A stretch of 64,000 nt of DNA from an uncultured Lachnospiraceae bacterium (GCA_947588995.1 CANPZI010000005.1:62001-126000), one strand, 5' to 3'. Positions 31,629-41,641 are shown, numbered from the stretch's first letter. The notes: generated by a model not told the origin, from the letters alone. Program-made: numbers and translations.

Positions 31629-33023
31629 TTATTCCTGCCTGGACAGGTACTCATCAATGCCTCTCGCAGCCGCCTTGCCGGCCCCCATCGCCAGAATCAC
31701 GGTGGCCGCGCCGGTCACCGCATCACCGCCGGCGTAGACGCCCTCTTTCGTCGTCCTGCCGAACTCCTCATCCGCTACGATACAGTGATATTTGTTCACT
31801 TCCAGCCCATCCGTGGTGGAGGAGATCAGCGGATTCGGCGAGGTGCCGAGAGACATGATCACCGTGTCCACCTCCATGGTGAACTCGGAGCCCTCGATCA
31901 CAACCGGCCGTCTCCTGCCGGAAGCGTCCGGCTCGCCCAGTTCCATCCGCACACATTTCATCCCGCAGACCCAGCCGTTTTCATCCTCCAGAATCTCCGT
32001 GGGATTTGTCAGCAGATCGAAGATGATGCCTTCCTCTTTCGCGTGGTGCACCTCCTCCACACGGGCGGGGAGTTCCTCCTCGCTCCTGCGGTACACGATA
32101 TGCACCTCCGCGCCGAGACGAAGCGCCGTTCTCGCGGCGTCCATCGCCACGTTGCCGCCGCCGACCACGGCGACTTTCCTGCCGCGCATGATGGGCGTGT
32201 TGGCGTTCTCATCAAAAGCTTTCATCAGGTTGCTTCTCGTCAGATATTCATTGGCGGAGAAGACGCCGTTGGCCTGCTCGCCGGGGATGCCCATGAACTT
32301 CGGGAGTCCCGCGCCGGAGCCGATGAACACCGCCGAGAAACCCTCCTCCGTCAAAAGCTCGTCTATCGTCACAGACTTGCCGATCACCACATTAGTCTCG
32401 ATCCTGACGCCCAGTGATTTCACGTTCTCGATCTCTTTCGCCACCACGTCTTTCTTTGGCAGGCGGAACTCGGGAATGCCGTACACCAGCACGCCGCCCG
32501 GCTCGTGCAGCGCCTCGAAGATCGTCACGTCATAGCCCATCCTGGCCAGATCGCCCGCGCAGGTCAGGCCGGAAGGACCGGAACCGATCACCGCAACTTT
32601 CTTTCCTTTCTTCTCTTTCGCGCCCTCGGGCCTGATGCCGTTCTCCCCGGCCCAGTCGGCCACGAACCGCTCCAGCTTGCCGATGGAGATCGGCTCGCCC
32701 TTGATGCCGCGGATGCACTTGCCCTCACACTGGCTCTCCTGCGGGCAGACGCGTCCGCAGACCGCCGGAAGCGCGGAGGATTCGCTGATAATCTGATAGG
32801 CCGCCTCTATATCGCCTTCCTTTACTTTCTCGATGAATCCCGGAATATTGATCGCCACGGGGCAGCCCTTGACGCACTGCGCATTCTTGCAGTTGATGCA
32901 GCGTCCCGCCTCGCACATGGCTTCCTCTTTATTGTACCCCAGGCACACTTCCTCAAAATTCGCCGCGCGCACTTTCGCATCCTGCTCGCGGACAGGCACT
33001 TTTTTCAATACATCTGTTTGCAT
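31629..33023 (-). CDS. nfnB: NADPH-dependent glutamate synthase-like / NfnB subunit
   Basis: A 464-residue protein with N-terminal 4Fe-4S clusters (CEAGRCINCKNAQCVKGCPV and CGRVCPQESQCEGKCIRG). An FAD site (VIGSGPSGLTCAGDLARMG) and an NADPH-binding half (VAVVGGGNVAMDAARTALRLG) follow. It is annotated variously as glutamate synthase small chain (gltA) or NfnB. The adjacent NfnA-like gene, with a one-base TAATG overlap, favours the electron-bifurcating NADH-dependent ferredoxin:NADP oxidoreductase, which links NADH, ferredoxin and NADPH pools in anaerobes. Length and order fit NfnB well. Confidence 0.88.
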   Translation of the reverse strand: MQTDVLKKVPVREQDAKVRAANFEEVCLGYNKEEAMCEAGRCINCKNAQCVKGCPVAINIPGFIEKVKEGDIEAAYQIISESSALPAVCGRVCPQESQCEGKCIRGIKGEPISIGKLERFVADWAGENGIRPEGAKEKKGKKVAVIGSGPSGLTCAGDLARMGYDVTIFEALHEPGGVLVYGIPEFRLPKKDVVAKEIENVKSLGVRIETNVVIGKSVTIDELLTEEGFSAVFIGSGAGLPKFMGIPGEQANGVFSANEYLTRSNLMKAFDENANTPIMRGRKVAVVGGGNVAMDAARTALRLGAEVHIVYRRSEEELPARVEEVHHAKEEGIIFDLLTNPTEILEDENGWVCGMKCVRMELGEPDASGRRRPVVIEGSEFTMEVDTVIMSLGTSPNPLISSTTDGLEVNKYHCIVADEEFGRTTKEGVYAGGDAVTGAATVILAMGAGKAAARGIDEYLSRQE

Positions 33024-33913
33024 TAGTCATTCCCTCCACAATTTCCGCAGCCGCCGTGATGGGTGTCCCCCTCCTGCGCTTTCAGGAAGTCTCTGCCCTC
33101 TCTCGTCTTATAGATCTGCTGGCGCTTCATCGCCTGGTCAAAATCCACCTTGTGTCCGTCGAACTCCGGACCGTCCACACAGGCGAATTTCACCTCGCCG
33201 TCCACCGTCAGGCGGCAGGCGCCGCACATGCCTGTACCGTCCACCATAATCGGATTCATGCTGACGACTGTCGGCAGATCATACTTTTTTGTGGTCAGGC
33301 ATACGAACTTCATCATAATCATCGGGCCGATGGCGACGCACACATCGTAACTTTTACCCTCCTCGGTGATCAGGTCGTCGATCACTTTCGTCACCATACC
33401 GCTCCTGCCATAAGAGCCATCGTCGGTAGTCACATAGAGATTGCCGGCCACCGCTTTCATCTCTTCCTCCATGATGAGAAGTTCTTTCGTCTTCGCGCCG
33501 ATGATCACATCCGCGGCAATCCCGCGCTCATGCAGCCACTTGACCTGCGGATAGACGGGCGCTGTGCCGAGTCCTCCCGCCACGAAAAGGATCCGCTTCT
33601 TTTTCAGGCTCTCCATATCTTCGCTCACAAAATCTGACGGGCGGCCCAAAGGCCCGGCGAAATCGTGGAAACTGTCCCCCGCCTGCAGACGGCTCATCAT
33701 CTTAGTCGCCGCGCCGACCACCTGCACGACGATGGTTACCGTACCCTTTTCCCTGTCATAATCGCAGATGGTCAGCGGGATGCGCTCTCCGTCCTCGTCC
33801 GTCCTGACAATCACAAACTGCCCTGGCTGACAGGATTTGGCAACCCTCGGCGCCTCGACAACCATCAGATAAATGTTCGTCGCAAGTTCTTCGGCTTTCC
33901 CTATCTTGTACAT
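33023..33913 (-). CDS. nfnA: NfnA subunit: sulfide/dihydroorotate dehydrogenase-like FAD/NAD-binding protein
   Basis: A 296-residue protein of the ferredoxin-reductase fold. It has the FAD segment PGQFVIVRTDEDGERIPLTI, the NAD segment ILFVAGGLGTAPVYPQ, and a [2Fe-2S] region with MVDGTGMCGACRLTV and KFACVDGPEFDGHKVD. A Cys-rich tail (HHGGCGNCGGND) closes it. It pairs with the downstream NfnB gene. The ATG follows AGGAGGATAAACAGTC. A plausible promoter and a 12-base palindrome lie upstream. Confidence 0.88.
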   Translation of the reverse strand: MYKIGKAEELATNIYLMVVEAPRVAKSCQPGQFVIVRTDEDGERIPLTICDYDREKGTVTIVVQVVGAATKMMSRLQAGDSFHDFAGPLGRPSDFVSEDMESLKKKRILFVAGGLGTAPVYPQVKWLHERGIAADVIIGAKTKELLIMEEEMKAVAGNLYVTTDDGSYGRSGMVTKVIDDLITEEGKSYDVCVAIGPMIMMKFVCLTTKKYDLPTVVSMNPIMVDGTGMCGACRLTVDGEVKFACVDGPEFDGHKVDFDQAMKRQQIYKTREGRDFLKAQEGDTHHGGCGNCGGND

Positions 33914-33956
33914 GACTGTTTATCCTCCTAAACTGACATCCCTAGTCGTCCGTATC

Positions 33957-33968
33957 TGTGTATACACA
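33957..33968. promoter_or_regulatory. Perfect 12-base palindrome upstream of nfnA
   Basis: TGTGTATACACA reads the same on both strands and lies in the leader, 44 bases before the nfnA start. It shares the core GTATAC with the palindrome at the citrate synthase promoter and may be an operator; the protein that binds it is unknown. Confidence 0.35.
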
Positions 33969-34005
33969 CTTTCCCGATCTTCCCGTAATCGTACACACCT
34001 AGTTA

Positions 34006-34034
34006 ATGATATCGGAACTCTTTTCTTTTTGCAA
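34006..34034 (-). promoter_or_regulatory. Probable promoter of nfnA-nfnB
   Basis: Minus-strand TTGCAA (34029-34034) and TATCAT (34006-34011) with 17 bases between them. Confidence 0.4.
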
Positions 34035-34076
34035 CCGTTTTCCGTCAATTTCCACTTTTTCGCAGCGCGTACCGCG

Positions 34077-35525
34077 CTACAGAATATTGGCCGCAAAATT
34101 ACCGTTTTCATCATAGCCGAGCTGCGCCGCTTCGCCGGTGTAGACATTGACGAGGAAGACCTTGTCGGTGCGGCTCAAGATCCCCGTACCGTCGTCGTAA
34201 TGCTCGTTGATCGTATAATAGTCCCCGCTCTCACCAATGCGCAGCACAGAGCTGAAGCGATAGCTGAACACGCCGCTCTGCCGCTTGCTGTGCCCCGCCG
34301 CATCCTCCAGATAGCCCGTCTCCACCAGCTTCGCGATCAGGGCATTCACCGCCTGCGTCGGCGCGATTGCGCCTTTAAGTTTCAGCGTATAGGTCCGCGA
34401 CGTAATCTCGCTGGAGATACCGTCTTTACTGATATTGACGAATTTGAACAGCGTCGTGCCGAGCGGCATCGGGATCGGGCCCGTGTACGGGACACTGTCG
34501 GCAGTGGGATCGGACTCATCCGTTGTGTAGAAGATCCTGCAGCCCTCCGTCTCCTCCACGGAAATCATCATGGGCTCCGAATACTCGCCGCTGTAGAGCG
34601 CGATCTCCGGCGGATTCGGCACGGACAGATTGATCACGTAGGTCTTGCTGACGACCTCGCTCTCGATGCCGTAATCGTTCACAAAAAAGGCGCTGACCGT
34701 GTACTCGCCGGACTCTAAGAAAAGCGGCGCCGTGTAGACCGGGCTCTCTCTGGTAGGTTTCGAGCCGTCCATCGTGTAATAGATCGTTCCCGCCGTGTTG
34801 GAACTGAGCTTTAGGGGGATCACTTCCGCATAGCTTCCCTCCACATAGCTGAATTCCGGCGCGAGCGCCAGATAACTCTGAAACATATTGACGATATCCG
34901 GTTCCTGACAGCTTTCCAGCAGTTCGGCAATCTCTCCGTACATCCCGTCGTTGGCATAGATCGTAATAATCTTCTCGTAGGCCTCCTCCAGATCTTCATA
35001 AGGAAAGTCTCCCCGCTCTATGACGCGTGAGAGCACGCTGACCGCCGACACATGATCCTGCTGCAGGTAATAGTAATCCGCTTCCAGAAAAAGCAGCTGC
35101 GACACATCGGGATAGTCCCCGTAAGCATCTTCCAGACAGGCGATGGCCTCCGCATAATCCTCCTCGGCCGCATACTCCCTCGCCTTGTCGATCCGATAGT
35201 CCACCGTCCGAATGTGATAGGCATACACGCCGTACGCAATCAGCGCCACCGCGAGAACCACGACGAAACTCACGGCGGCCCAGACTTTCCTGTCCTCCTC
35301 CAGCCCGCCGTCCGGCTTCTCCTCTTTCTCTTCATTCTCCTCATCCGCCTGCCGCGTCTGATCCGTGCCGTCCCCCTCCTGCATTGCCGCAAGCGTAGAT
35401 AAGGTTTCCGTTATCCTGTTTTCGATCTCCGGTTCAAAGTCGGGAACAATGCGGATCTCCTCTCCGCACTTTTCACAGATCAGATGACCCTCCTCCAACT
35501 CGTTACCGCAATGTGGGCACTTCAT
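34077..35525 (-). CDS. Zinc-ribbon, TPR and chitobiase-C-like repeat membrane protein
   Basis: A 482-residue protein with modules in this order: a zinc ribbon (MKCPHCGNELEEGHLICEKC), an acidic linker, one membrane helix (AAVSFVVVLAVALIAYGVYA), and TPR-like helices (residues ~120-240, with KAREYAAEEDYAEAIACLE). Two beta domains of the chitobiase/hexosaminidase C-terminal type follow, with YYTMDGSKPTRESPVYTAP and FYTTDESDPTADSVPYTGP. A final domain ends FAANIL. The start follows AGAGGGAGCTTAGT. It is the last gene after folD. A cytoplasmic zinc ribbon joined to outer carbohydrate-type domains is an unusual plan; function unknown. Confidence 0.7.
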   Translation of the reverse strand: MKCPHCGNELEEGHLICEKCGEEIRIVPDFEPEIENRITETLSTLAAMQEGDGTDQTRQADEENEEKEEKPDGGLEEDRKVWAAVSFVVVLAVALIAYGVYAYHIRTVDYRIDKAREYAAEEDYAEAIACLEDAYGDYPDVSQLLFLEADYYYLQQDHVSAVSVLSRVIERGDFPYEDLEEAYEKIITIYANDGMYGEIAELLESCQEPDIVNMFQSYLALAPEFSYVEGSYAEVIPLKLSSNTAGTIYYTMDGSKPTRESPVYTAPLFLESGEYTVSAFFVNDYGIESEVVSKTYVINLSVPNPPEIALYSGEYSEPMMISVEETEGCRIFYTTDESDPTADSVPYTGPIPMPLGTTLFKFVNISKDGISSEITSRTYTLKLKGAIAPTQAVNALIAKLVETGYLEDAAGHSKRQSGVFSYRFSSVLRIGESGDYYTINEHYDDGTGILSRTDKVFLVNVYTGEAAQLGYDENGNFAANIL

Positions 35526-35560
35526 ACTAAGCTCCCTCTCTGTCGCTGTTTGCTCTCCGC

Positions 35561-36403
35561 TTATCTTGCGTCTGCGGCTTCCACACAGTTGTGCATAAGC
35601 ATGGCGATCGTCATCGGCCCCACGCCGCCCGGCACGGGAGTGATGGCGCTGCATACGGGCGCTACGTCGTCATAATCCACGTCGCCGCACAGCTTATTGT
35701 TCTCGTTTCTGTGGACGCCGACGTCGATAACGACCGCCCCCTCTTTCACATACTCTCTCGTAATCATTTTCGGCCTGCCGACGGCGACAATCAGGATATC
35801 CGCCCGCCTCGTCACTTCCTGCAGATTTACGGTCTTTGAGTGCGCGACCGTCACCGTCCCGTTCTCGCGCAGCAGAAGCAGAGACATCGGTTTCCCGACG
35901 ATATTGCTCCTGCCGATCACGACGCACTCCCTGCCCGCGATCTCAATGCCGGAGCGCTTGAGCAGCTGGATAACGCCAGCCGGCGTGCAGGAGACAAAAC
36001 CCGGCTGTCCGATGCAGAGCGCGCCGACGCTCTGGGGATGGAAACCGTCCACATCTTTCTTTGGATCGATGGCCCGAATCACCGCATTCTCGTCAATCTC
36101 TTTCGGCAGCGGCAGCTGCACCAGAATCCCGTTCACATCCGCTCTGCCGTTCAGTTCTCCGATCAGGCGCAAAAGTTCCTCCTGTGTCGTCTCCTCCGGC
36201 AGTTCATAGGCCAGGGACTCTATCCCGACATAGGCACACGCTTTTTTCTTATTGCCGACATACACGCTTGATGCCGGATCGCTGCCCACCTGAATCACGG
36301 CCAGGCAGACAGACACACCCGCAGCCTTTAACTCCTGTACCTTTGCCCGCACCTCATCTTTGATCTGTGCCGAAATCGCCTTGCCGTCTATGATCTGTGG
36401 CAT
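35561..36403 (-). CDS. folD: Bifunctional methylenetetrahydrofolate dehydrogenase/cyclohydrolase FolD
   Basis: A 280-residue enzyme with the FolD motifs: SVYVGNKKKACAYVGIES (with the catalytic Lys), VDGFHPQSVGALCIGQPGF, ECVVIGRSNIVGKPMSLLLL and the end TPVPGGVGPMTIAMLM. It interconverts methylene-, methenyl- and formyl-tetrahydrofolate. It lies 38 bases downstream of the formate-tetrahydrofolate ligase gene, so the two supply or drain one-carbon units together. This is the methyl-branch entry of the Wood-Ljungdahl pathway in acetogens and a C1 supply route in others. Confidence 0.95.
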   Translation of the reverse strand: MPQIIDGKAISAQIKDEVRAKVQELKAAGVSVCLAVIQVGSDPASSVYVGNKKKACAYVGIESLAYELPEETTQEELLRLIGELNGRADVNGILVQLPLPKEIDENAVIRAIDPKKDVDGFHPQSVGALCIGQPGFVSCTPAGVIQLLKRSGIEIAGRECVVIGRSNIVGKPMSLLLLRENGTVTVAHSKTVNLQEVTRRADILIVAVGRPKMITREYVKEGAVVIDVGVHRNENNKLCGDVDYDDVAPVCSAITPVPGGVGPMTIAMLMHNCVEAADAR

Positions 36404-36441
36404 AATGCTCTCCTCCTTCCGTCTCTGCCGTCACCGCCGTG

Positions 36442-38112
36442 CTAAAAGAGCCCGGTGATCACGCCGTCCTCATTCACATCGATCCCGTAAGCCGCGGGCT
36501 TTTTCGGCAGCCCCGGCATGGTCATAACCGTCCCTGTCAGCGCCACCACAAACCCGGCGCCGGCAGACACATAGACTTCTCTCACATTCATCATAAAGCC
36601 CACGGGCCGCCCCAGAAGCGCGGGATCGTCCGAGAGCGAATACTGCGTCTTCGCCATGCAGACCGGCAGGCTGCCAAAACCCATCTCCTCCAGCTTCTTA
36701 AGCTGCTTTTCGGCCGCCGCCGTGTAGGATACGCCGCCCGCGCCGTAGATCTCGGAGGCAATCGTGTGAATCTTCTCCTTTAACGGCATGTCGTCCCCGT
36801 AGAGCAGACGGAAATGGCTCTCTTTCTTCTCCAGCGTCTCCAGCACTTTCCGCGCCAGCATGACGCCGCCTTCTCCGCCTTTTTCCCACACCTCGGAGAG
36901 CGCGAACTCGCAGCCCCTGTCCTCACAGAACTGCCGCACATAGGCAATCTCCGCCGCCGTGTCCGTCACAAAAGAATTCAGGGTGACGACGACCGGCACG
37001 CCGTACTTGTGCAGATTCTCAATATGCTTCTCCAGATTCACGATGCCCGCCTGCAGCGCCTCCATGTTCTCTGCCGAAAGCTCCGTCTTTGGCACGCCGC
37101 CATTGTATTTCAGTGCCCTGACGGTGGCTACCAGAACCACCGCATCCGGTTTTAAGCCTGCCTTGCGGCACTTGATGTCAAAGAATTTTTCCGCGCCCAG
37201 ATCTGCGCCGAAGCCTGCCTCCGTGATGACATAGTCCGCCATCTTGAGCGCCGCTTTCGTGGCCCGTATGGAGTTGCATCCGTGGGCGATATTCGCAAAA
37301 GGCCCGCCGTGCACCAGGGCCGGCGTGTGCTCCAGCGTCTGGATCAGATTCGGCTTCATGGCGTCTTTGAGGAGTGCGGCCATGGAACCCACCGCCTTTA
37401 AGTCCGCCGCCGTCACCGGCGCTCCCTCGTCATTGTAGGCGACAATGATCTTTCCGAGCCTCTCTTTCAAATCCCGCATGTCCGTGGCGAGGCAGAGGAT
37501 GGCCATAATCTCGGAGGCCACAGTGATGACGAAGTGATCCTCCCGCACAACGCCGTCCGTCCTGCCGCCCAGACCGATGACGACGTTTCTGAGCGCCCTG
37601 TCGTTCATATCCAGACATCTCTTCCACACCACCTGCCTGGGGTCGATGTGCAGTTCGTTCCCCTGCTGAATATGGTTGTCCAGAAGCGCCGCCAGCAGGT
37701 TATTGGCCGAAGTGATGGCATGGAAATCCCCCGTAAAGTGCAGGTTCAGATCCTCCATCGGCACCACCTGGGCGTACCCGCCGCCCGCCGCGCCGCCCTT
37801 GATGCCAAAGCACGGGCCGAGGGATGGCTCCCTGAGAGCGATGACCGCCTTTTTGCCGAGTCTGCCGAAAGCCTGTCCCAGCCCGACGCTGGTGGTCGTC
37901 TTGCCCTCGCCGGCCGGCGTGGGATTGATCGCCGTCACCAGAATCAGTTTCCCGTCCGGCCGGTCCTGTATGCTCTCTATGTACTCATCCGATATTTTGG
38001 CTTTATATCTGCCGTACAGTTCCAGATCGTCCGGGCCGATCCCGATCCGACCGGCCACATCCGTGATATTCTCCAGTACCGCTTCCTGCGCAATCTCTAT
38101 ATCTGTCTTCAA
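36442..38112 (-). CDS. fhs: Formate-tetrahydrofolate ligase
   Basis: A 556-residue enzyme of full length that joins formate and tetrahydrofolate using ATP. The nucleotide-binding loop is [20 protein letters not shown], followed by [20 protein letters not shown]. Other family blocks are [20 protein letters not shown] and [19 protein letters not shown], and the C-terminus reads [20 protein letters not shown]. It starts 18 bases after ftsK and precedes folD, forming a one-carbon pair. Confidence 0.95.
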   Translation of the reverse strand: MKTDIEIAQEAVLENITDVAGRIGIGPDDLELYGRYKAKISDEYIESIQDRPDGKLILVTAINPTPAGEGKTTTSVGLGQAFGRLGKKAVIALREPSLGPCFGIKGGAAGGGYAQVVPMEDLNLHFTGDFHAITSANNLLAALLDNHIQQGNELHIDPRQVVWKRCLDMNDRALRNVVIGLGGRTDGVVREDHFVITVASEIMAILCLATDMRDLKERLGKIIVAYNDEGAPVTAADLKAVGSMAALLKDAMKPNLIQTLEHTPALVHGGPFANIAHGCNSIRATKAALKMADYVITEAGFGADLGAEKFFDIKCRKAGLKPDAVVLVATVRALKYNGGVPKTELSAENMEALQAGIVNLEKHIENLHKYGVPVVVTLNSFVTDTAAEIAYVRQFCEDRGCEFALSEVWEKGGEGGVMLARKVLETLEKKESHFRLLYGDDMPLKEKIHTIASEIYGAGGVSYTAAAEKQLKKLEEMGFGSLPVCMAKTQYSLSDDPALLGRPVGFMMNVREVYVSAGAGFVVALTGTVMTMPGLPKKPAAYGIDVNEDGVITGLF

Positions 38113-38130
38113 AGTACTGTCCTTCCTTTC

Positions 38131-40794
38131 TTACTGCGTCTCCTCGACAAAGCGCTCAAACTCCTCCGGCGTCATCAGGATCTTCCGCGGCTTCGTGCCC
38201 TCCTCCTCGCCCACGACGCCGGCCTCACACAGCTGGTCCATGATACGTGCAGCCCGGTTGAAGCCGATCTTGAACATGCGCTGCAGCATACCGATAGACG
38301 CCTTGTCTTTCTCGATGATGAACCGGCCCGCCTCCGCAAAATACTGGTCATACTCCGATCCGCTCTCGCCGGACGAGGCGCCCGCGGCGCTCTGCCCGCT
38401 TCCCATACTCTTAATCTGGCTCTCCACCGCATCGTCATAGACATTGCCGATCGCCTGGTTTTTCAGGAAATCGACCACATCAGCCACTTCCTTATCCGAG
38501 ACGAACGCTCCCTGTATGCGCGCCGGCTTCGGATAGCCCTGCGGGTAGAAGAGCATATCGCCTTTGCCGAGCAGTTTCTCCGCGCCCACCATATCGAGAA
38601 TCGTGCGGGAATCCACGCCGCTGGATACGGCAAAAGCCACACGGCTGGGCATATTCGCCTTGATCAGCCCTGTGATGACATCCACGGAGGGGCGCTGCGT
38701 TGCGATAATCAGGTGGATACCGCAGGCTCTCGCCAGCTGTGCCAGACGACAGATGGACTCTTCCACCTCCCCCGGCGACACCATCATCAGATCCGCCAGC
38801 TCGTCCACGATAATCAGGATCTGCGGCAGCTTCGGCGGCGCATCGGGATCTCCCGCCTCGCGCATACTATCAACCTTTTTGTTATATCCTGCCAGATCGC
38901 GGACATTGAAATCCGCAAACTTCTTATAGCGCTCTGTCATCTCCGCGACACCCCAGTGCAGAGCAGCCGCGGCTTTCTTCGGATCCGTCACCACGGGGAT
39001 CAGCAGGTGCGGTATACCGTTGTAGACACTCAGCTCCACCACCTTGGGATCGACCATGATCATCTTCACGTCCTCCGGCTTTGCCTTGTAGAGGATTCCC
39101 ATGATGATCGTATTGATGCAGACAGACTTGCCGGACCCGGTCGCGCCGGCGATAAGCATGTGCGGCATCCTGGCGATGTCCGCCACCACGATCTTGCCGG
39201 CGATATCCTTGCCCACCGCAAAGGCGAGATTCGACGGGAAATTCCGAAACTCCGGCGATTCCACCAGATCACGGAACGCCACGGCACTGTTCTCCTTGTT
39301 CGGCACCTCGATGCCGACCGCGGCCTTGCCGGGGATCGGCGCCTCGATACGGATATCCGTGGCCGCCAGATTCAGCTTGATGTCGTCGGCAAGCCCTACG
39401 ATCTTGCTGACCTTGACCCCCAGCTCCGGCTGCAGCTCATAGCGTGTGACGGAAGGCCCCTGGCTGATATCGGTGACCGTCACCCTGACGCCGAAAGTAT
39501 CCAGCGTCTGACGCAGGCGTTCCGCCGTCTCTTTCAGTTCTCTCGCGGAGTCTCCCGTCTTCCTGCCGTTTCCTTTCGCCAGCAGGCTAAGCGGCGGAAA
39601 CCTGTACGGTCTGGGCGACGGCTGGCGCGGCCCGGATATTTCCGCATCCTGTGCGGCAGACGCGCTCTCCACAGTGCCCGCCGCGCCGCTTCCCTCATGC
39701 GCAGCCGTGCTGTTCTTGTTCTCCGTCCGCATTGCCGGTCTTATGTCATGCGGCAAAAGAGTCTCTTCCCCGTCATCGTCCTCTTCCTCATCGACCGCTC
39801 CGTGTATACGTATCCCGTGCATGGAGTCCGGGGCATTCTCTATGTAAGGAGAAGTATCCGCATCCGTCTGTCTGCGCGCATCCTCCTCCGCATTCTCCGT
39901 ATCTTCGTTCAGCATAATCTCGTGAAGATCGTCCCGCGTCCTCTCCGTGTCCTCTCTGCCGCTCTCTTTTTCGTGGTCAAGGGCAGGATCCAGCATAACG
40001 CCGCTCACTTTCCTGTCCATGCGCAGGATCTTCTCGTTCTCGATCTCTTCTTCTTTCCGCCTGCGTTTCTCCTCCTCACGCCCACGTCTCTCCGCCTGCG
40101 CCGCCCGCCTCTCTTCGGCGCGCTCCCTGCGGTAAGCCGCGTCCTCCACGGACCGCTCGTACATGCGTTTACCGTGTCTCTTCACGCCGCCGATAAACGA
40201 TCTCTCCGTGACGATCACCGCACAGATGATGCCAAGCACCAGAATGAGCAGCACCGTACCCACCATGCCGAGGAAACGGCAGGACAGGCAGACCAGCGAA
40301 CCCGCAATGATGCCGCCGCCGCTGTGTGCCCCGCTGCAGCGCGCATAGATCTCCCCCGGCTGCCAGCCGTCCGTCTGCACGGGATTTACGGCAAACAACT
40401 CGCAAACCATGCTGATTAACAAAAACAGAACCAGACCCGCGATCAGCTTCCTGACCGCGATGCTGTTCCCCGTATTGGACATGCCAAAAGCGACCGCCAG
40501 AAAGAGAAAAATCGGCGCGACGTACGCCATAAGGCCGAAAATGCCGAACATCACGCTGCTGACCGCGTCGCCGATACTGCCGACGATGCCAAAATTACAG
40601 AGAAACAGAATGATGGCGAGCGCCAGGAATGCGATGAGCAGAATCTCATTGCGGATCGCCACGTCCATAGGCTCCGCCTGCACTGCCTTTTTCTTTCGTC
40701 CTGTCTGTGTCCGCCTGCCTCTGTTGGAACTTTTGCCCGAAGACGCCGTACTCCGTCCGGATGAAGCGCGGCCTCTCCCCTGTCCTGATGCCAT
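38131..40794 (-). CDS. ftsK: FtsK/SpoIIIE-type DNA translocase
   Basis: An 887-residue translocase with about four to five N-terminal membrane helices (EILLIAFLALAIILFLCNFGI onward) and a long, charged, poorly conserved linker (residues ~200-430). The motor has Walker A GATGSGKSVCINTII, VDPKVVELSVYNGIPHLL and QILIIVDELADLMMVSPGEVE. The C-terminal gamma winged helix (SIGMLQRMFKIGFNRAARIMDQL) reads DNA polarity sequences. It pumps chromosomal DNA at the division or sporulation septum. Start ATG 40794 follows AGGAGG; a strong promoter lies at 40842-40870. Confidence 0.93.
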   Translation of the reverse strand: MASGQGRGRASSGRSTASSGKSSNRGRRTQTGRKKKAVQAEPMDVAIRNEILLIAFLALAIILFLCNFGIVGSIGDAVSSVMFGIFGLMAYVAPIFLFLAVAFGMSNTGNSIAVRKLIAGLVLFLLISMVCELFAVNPVQTDGWQPGEIYARCSGAHSGGGIIAGSLVCLSCRFLGMVGTVLLILVLGIICAVIVTERSFIGGVKRHGKRMYERSVEDAAYRRERAEERRAAQAERRGREEEKRRRKEEEIENEKILRMDRKVSGVMLDPALDHEKESGREDTERTRDDLHEIMLNEDTENAEEDARRQTDADTSPYIENAPDSMHGIRIHGAVDEEEDDDGEETLLPHDIRPAMRTENKNSTAAHEGSGAAGTVESASAAQDAEISGPRQPSPRPYRFPPLSLLAKGNGRKTGDSARELKETAERLRQTLDTFGVRVTVTDISQGPSVTRYELQPELGVKVSKIVGLADDIKLNLAATDIRIEAPIPGKAAVGIEVPNKENSAVAFRDLVESPEFRNFPSNLAFAVGKDIAGKIVVADIARMPHMLIAGATGSGKSVCINTIIMGILYKAKPEDVKMIMVDPKVVELSVYNGIPHLLIPVVTDPKKAAAALHWGVAEMTERYKKFADFNVRDLAGYNKKVDSMREAGDPDAPPKLPQILIIVDELADLMMVSPGEVEESICRLAQLARACGIHLIIATQRPSVDVITGLIKANMPSRVAFAVSSGVDSRTILDMVGAEKLLGKGDMLFYPQGYPKPARIQGAFVSDKEVADVVDFLKNQAIGNVYDDAVESQIKSMGSGQSAAGASSGESGSEYDQYFAEAGRFIIEKDKASIGMLQRMFKIGFNRAARIMDQLCEAGVVGEEEGTKPRKILMTPEEFERFVEETQ

Positions 40795-40841
40795 TTGCCA
40801 ATGCCTCCTGAGCATACTTCACCTGATAACATGCTCTTTAT

Positions 40842-40870
40842 AGTATAGCATTTTCGTTTTCGCTTGTCAT
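40842..40870 (-). promoter_or_regulatory. Promoter of ftsK
   Basis: Minus-strand ATGACA (40865-40870) and TATACT (40842-40847) with 17 bases between them, 48 bases from the ftsK start. Confidence 0.6.
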
Positions 40871-40873
40871 CCC

Positions 40874-41641
40874 TTATTTTGTGTCCGCCGTTTTTTTATC
40901 TACCATATCGTGGAGTTTTGCCACCGCATCACTGATGCCGCCCACCTGACAGATGATCCCCTCCTCCACCGCCTCGCTTCCGACCAGGATAGTCCCCACA
41001 TCCTTGGTCAGCATGCCTGTCTCCATCATCAGTTCCTCCAGCCGGGACTTGGAAATCCTGCAGTGCGTGCACACAAAGCCGGTAATCCGATCCTGTATCT
41101 GCCTGAAATAATCAAAAGTCTGCTGCACGCCGATCACCATGCCGTTCAAACGCACCGGATGAATGACCATCGTTCCCGTCGGCACAATATAGGAATAGTC
41201 TGTGCTGACGGCGATAGGGACGCCGATGGAATGGCTTCCGCCGAGCACGAGGGAGACGGTCGGCTTGCTCAAGGAGGCGATCATCTCCGCAATCGCCAGC
41301 CCCGCCTCCACATCCCCGCCCATCGTATTGAGCAGAATCAGAACGCCGTCGATCTCTTCGCTGTCCTCTATCGCCGCCAGCTGAGGCAGCACATGTTCGT
41401 ACTTGGTCGTCTTGGAAGTGCTGCTTAAATTGTCGTGTCCCTCGATCTCGCCGATGATCGAGAGCAGATGAATCTTATGGTGGGAGGCATTCTCGTCCAG
41501 TGTGATCTGACCGACCTCGCCGATTCTCTCATCCTGATGCTTCTCCCTGTCGTGCTGCTTCTCTTTCTCCTCCCGTCTCTCCTCATTGGTGTTCTCCCTG
41601 TCTTTTCCTCCGCCGCTCTTATCGTTTTTTTTCGCTCCCAT
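40874..41641 (-). CDS. ClpP-like serine protease, TepA type
   Basis: A 255-residue protein with a hydrophilic, highly charged N-terminal extension (residues 1-45) and a ClpP/TepA domain. It carries IDGVLILLNTMGGDVEAGLA, the nucleophile region VLGGSHSIGVPIAVSTDYSYI and the His in GTMVIHPVRLNGM. TepA-type proteins are cytosolic members of the S14 family associated with spore formation or membrane protein handling in Bacillus; no Clp ATPase partner is nearby. Start ATG 41641 follows GGGAGGTCAC. It precedes ftsK by 79 bases. Confidence 0.82.
   Translation of the reverse strand: MGAKKNDKSGGGKDRENTNEERREEKEKQHDREKHQDERIGEVGQITLDENASHHKIHLLSIIGEIEGHDNLSSTSKTTKYEHVLPQLAAIEDSEEIDGVLILLNTMGGDVEAGLAIAEMIASLSKPTVSLVLGGSHSIGVPIAVSTDYSYIVPTGTMVIHPVRLNGMVIGVQQTFDYFRQIQDRITGFVCTHCRISKSRLEELMMETGMLTKDVGTILVGSEAVEEGIICQVGGISDAVAKLHDMVDKKTADTK

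Noticed and set aside
35561-38130. Tetrahydrofolate riboswitch upstream of the folD/fhs pair
   Set aside because: fhs starts 18 bases after ftsK and folD 38 bases after fhs, which leaves no room for such an RNA.
37534-40419. A 961-codon plus-strand open frame antisense to fhs and ftsK
   Set aside because: It is fully antisense to two well-recognised genes and has arginine/histidine/leucine-rich composition typical of a reverse-frame shadow in GC-rich DNA.
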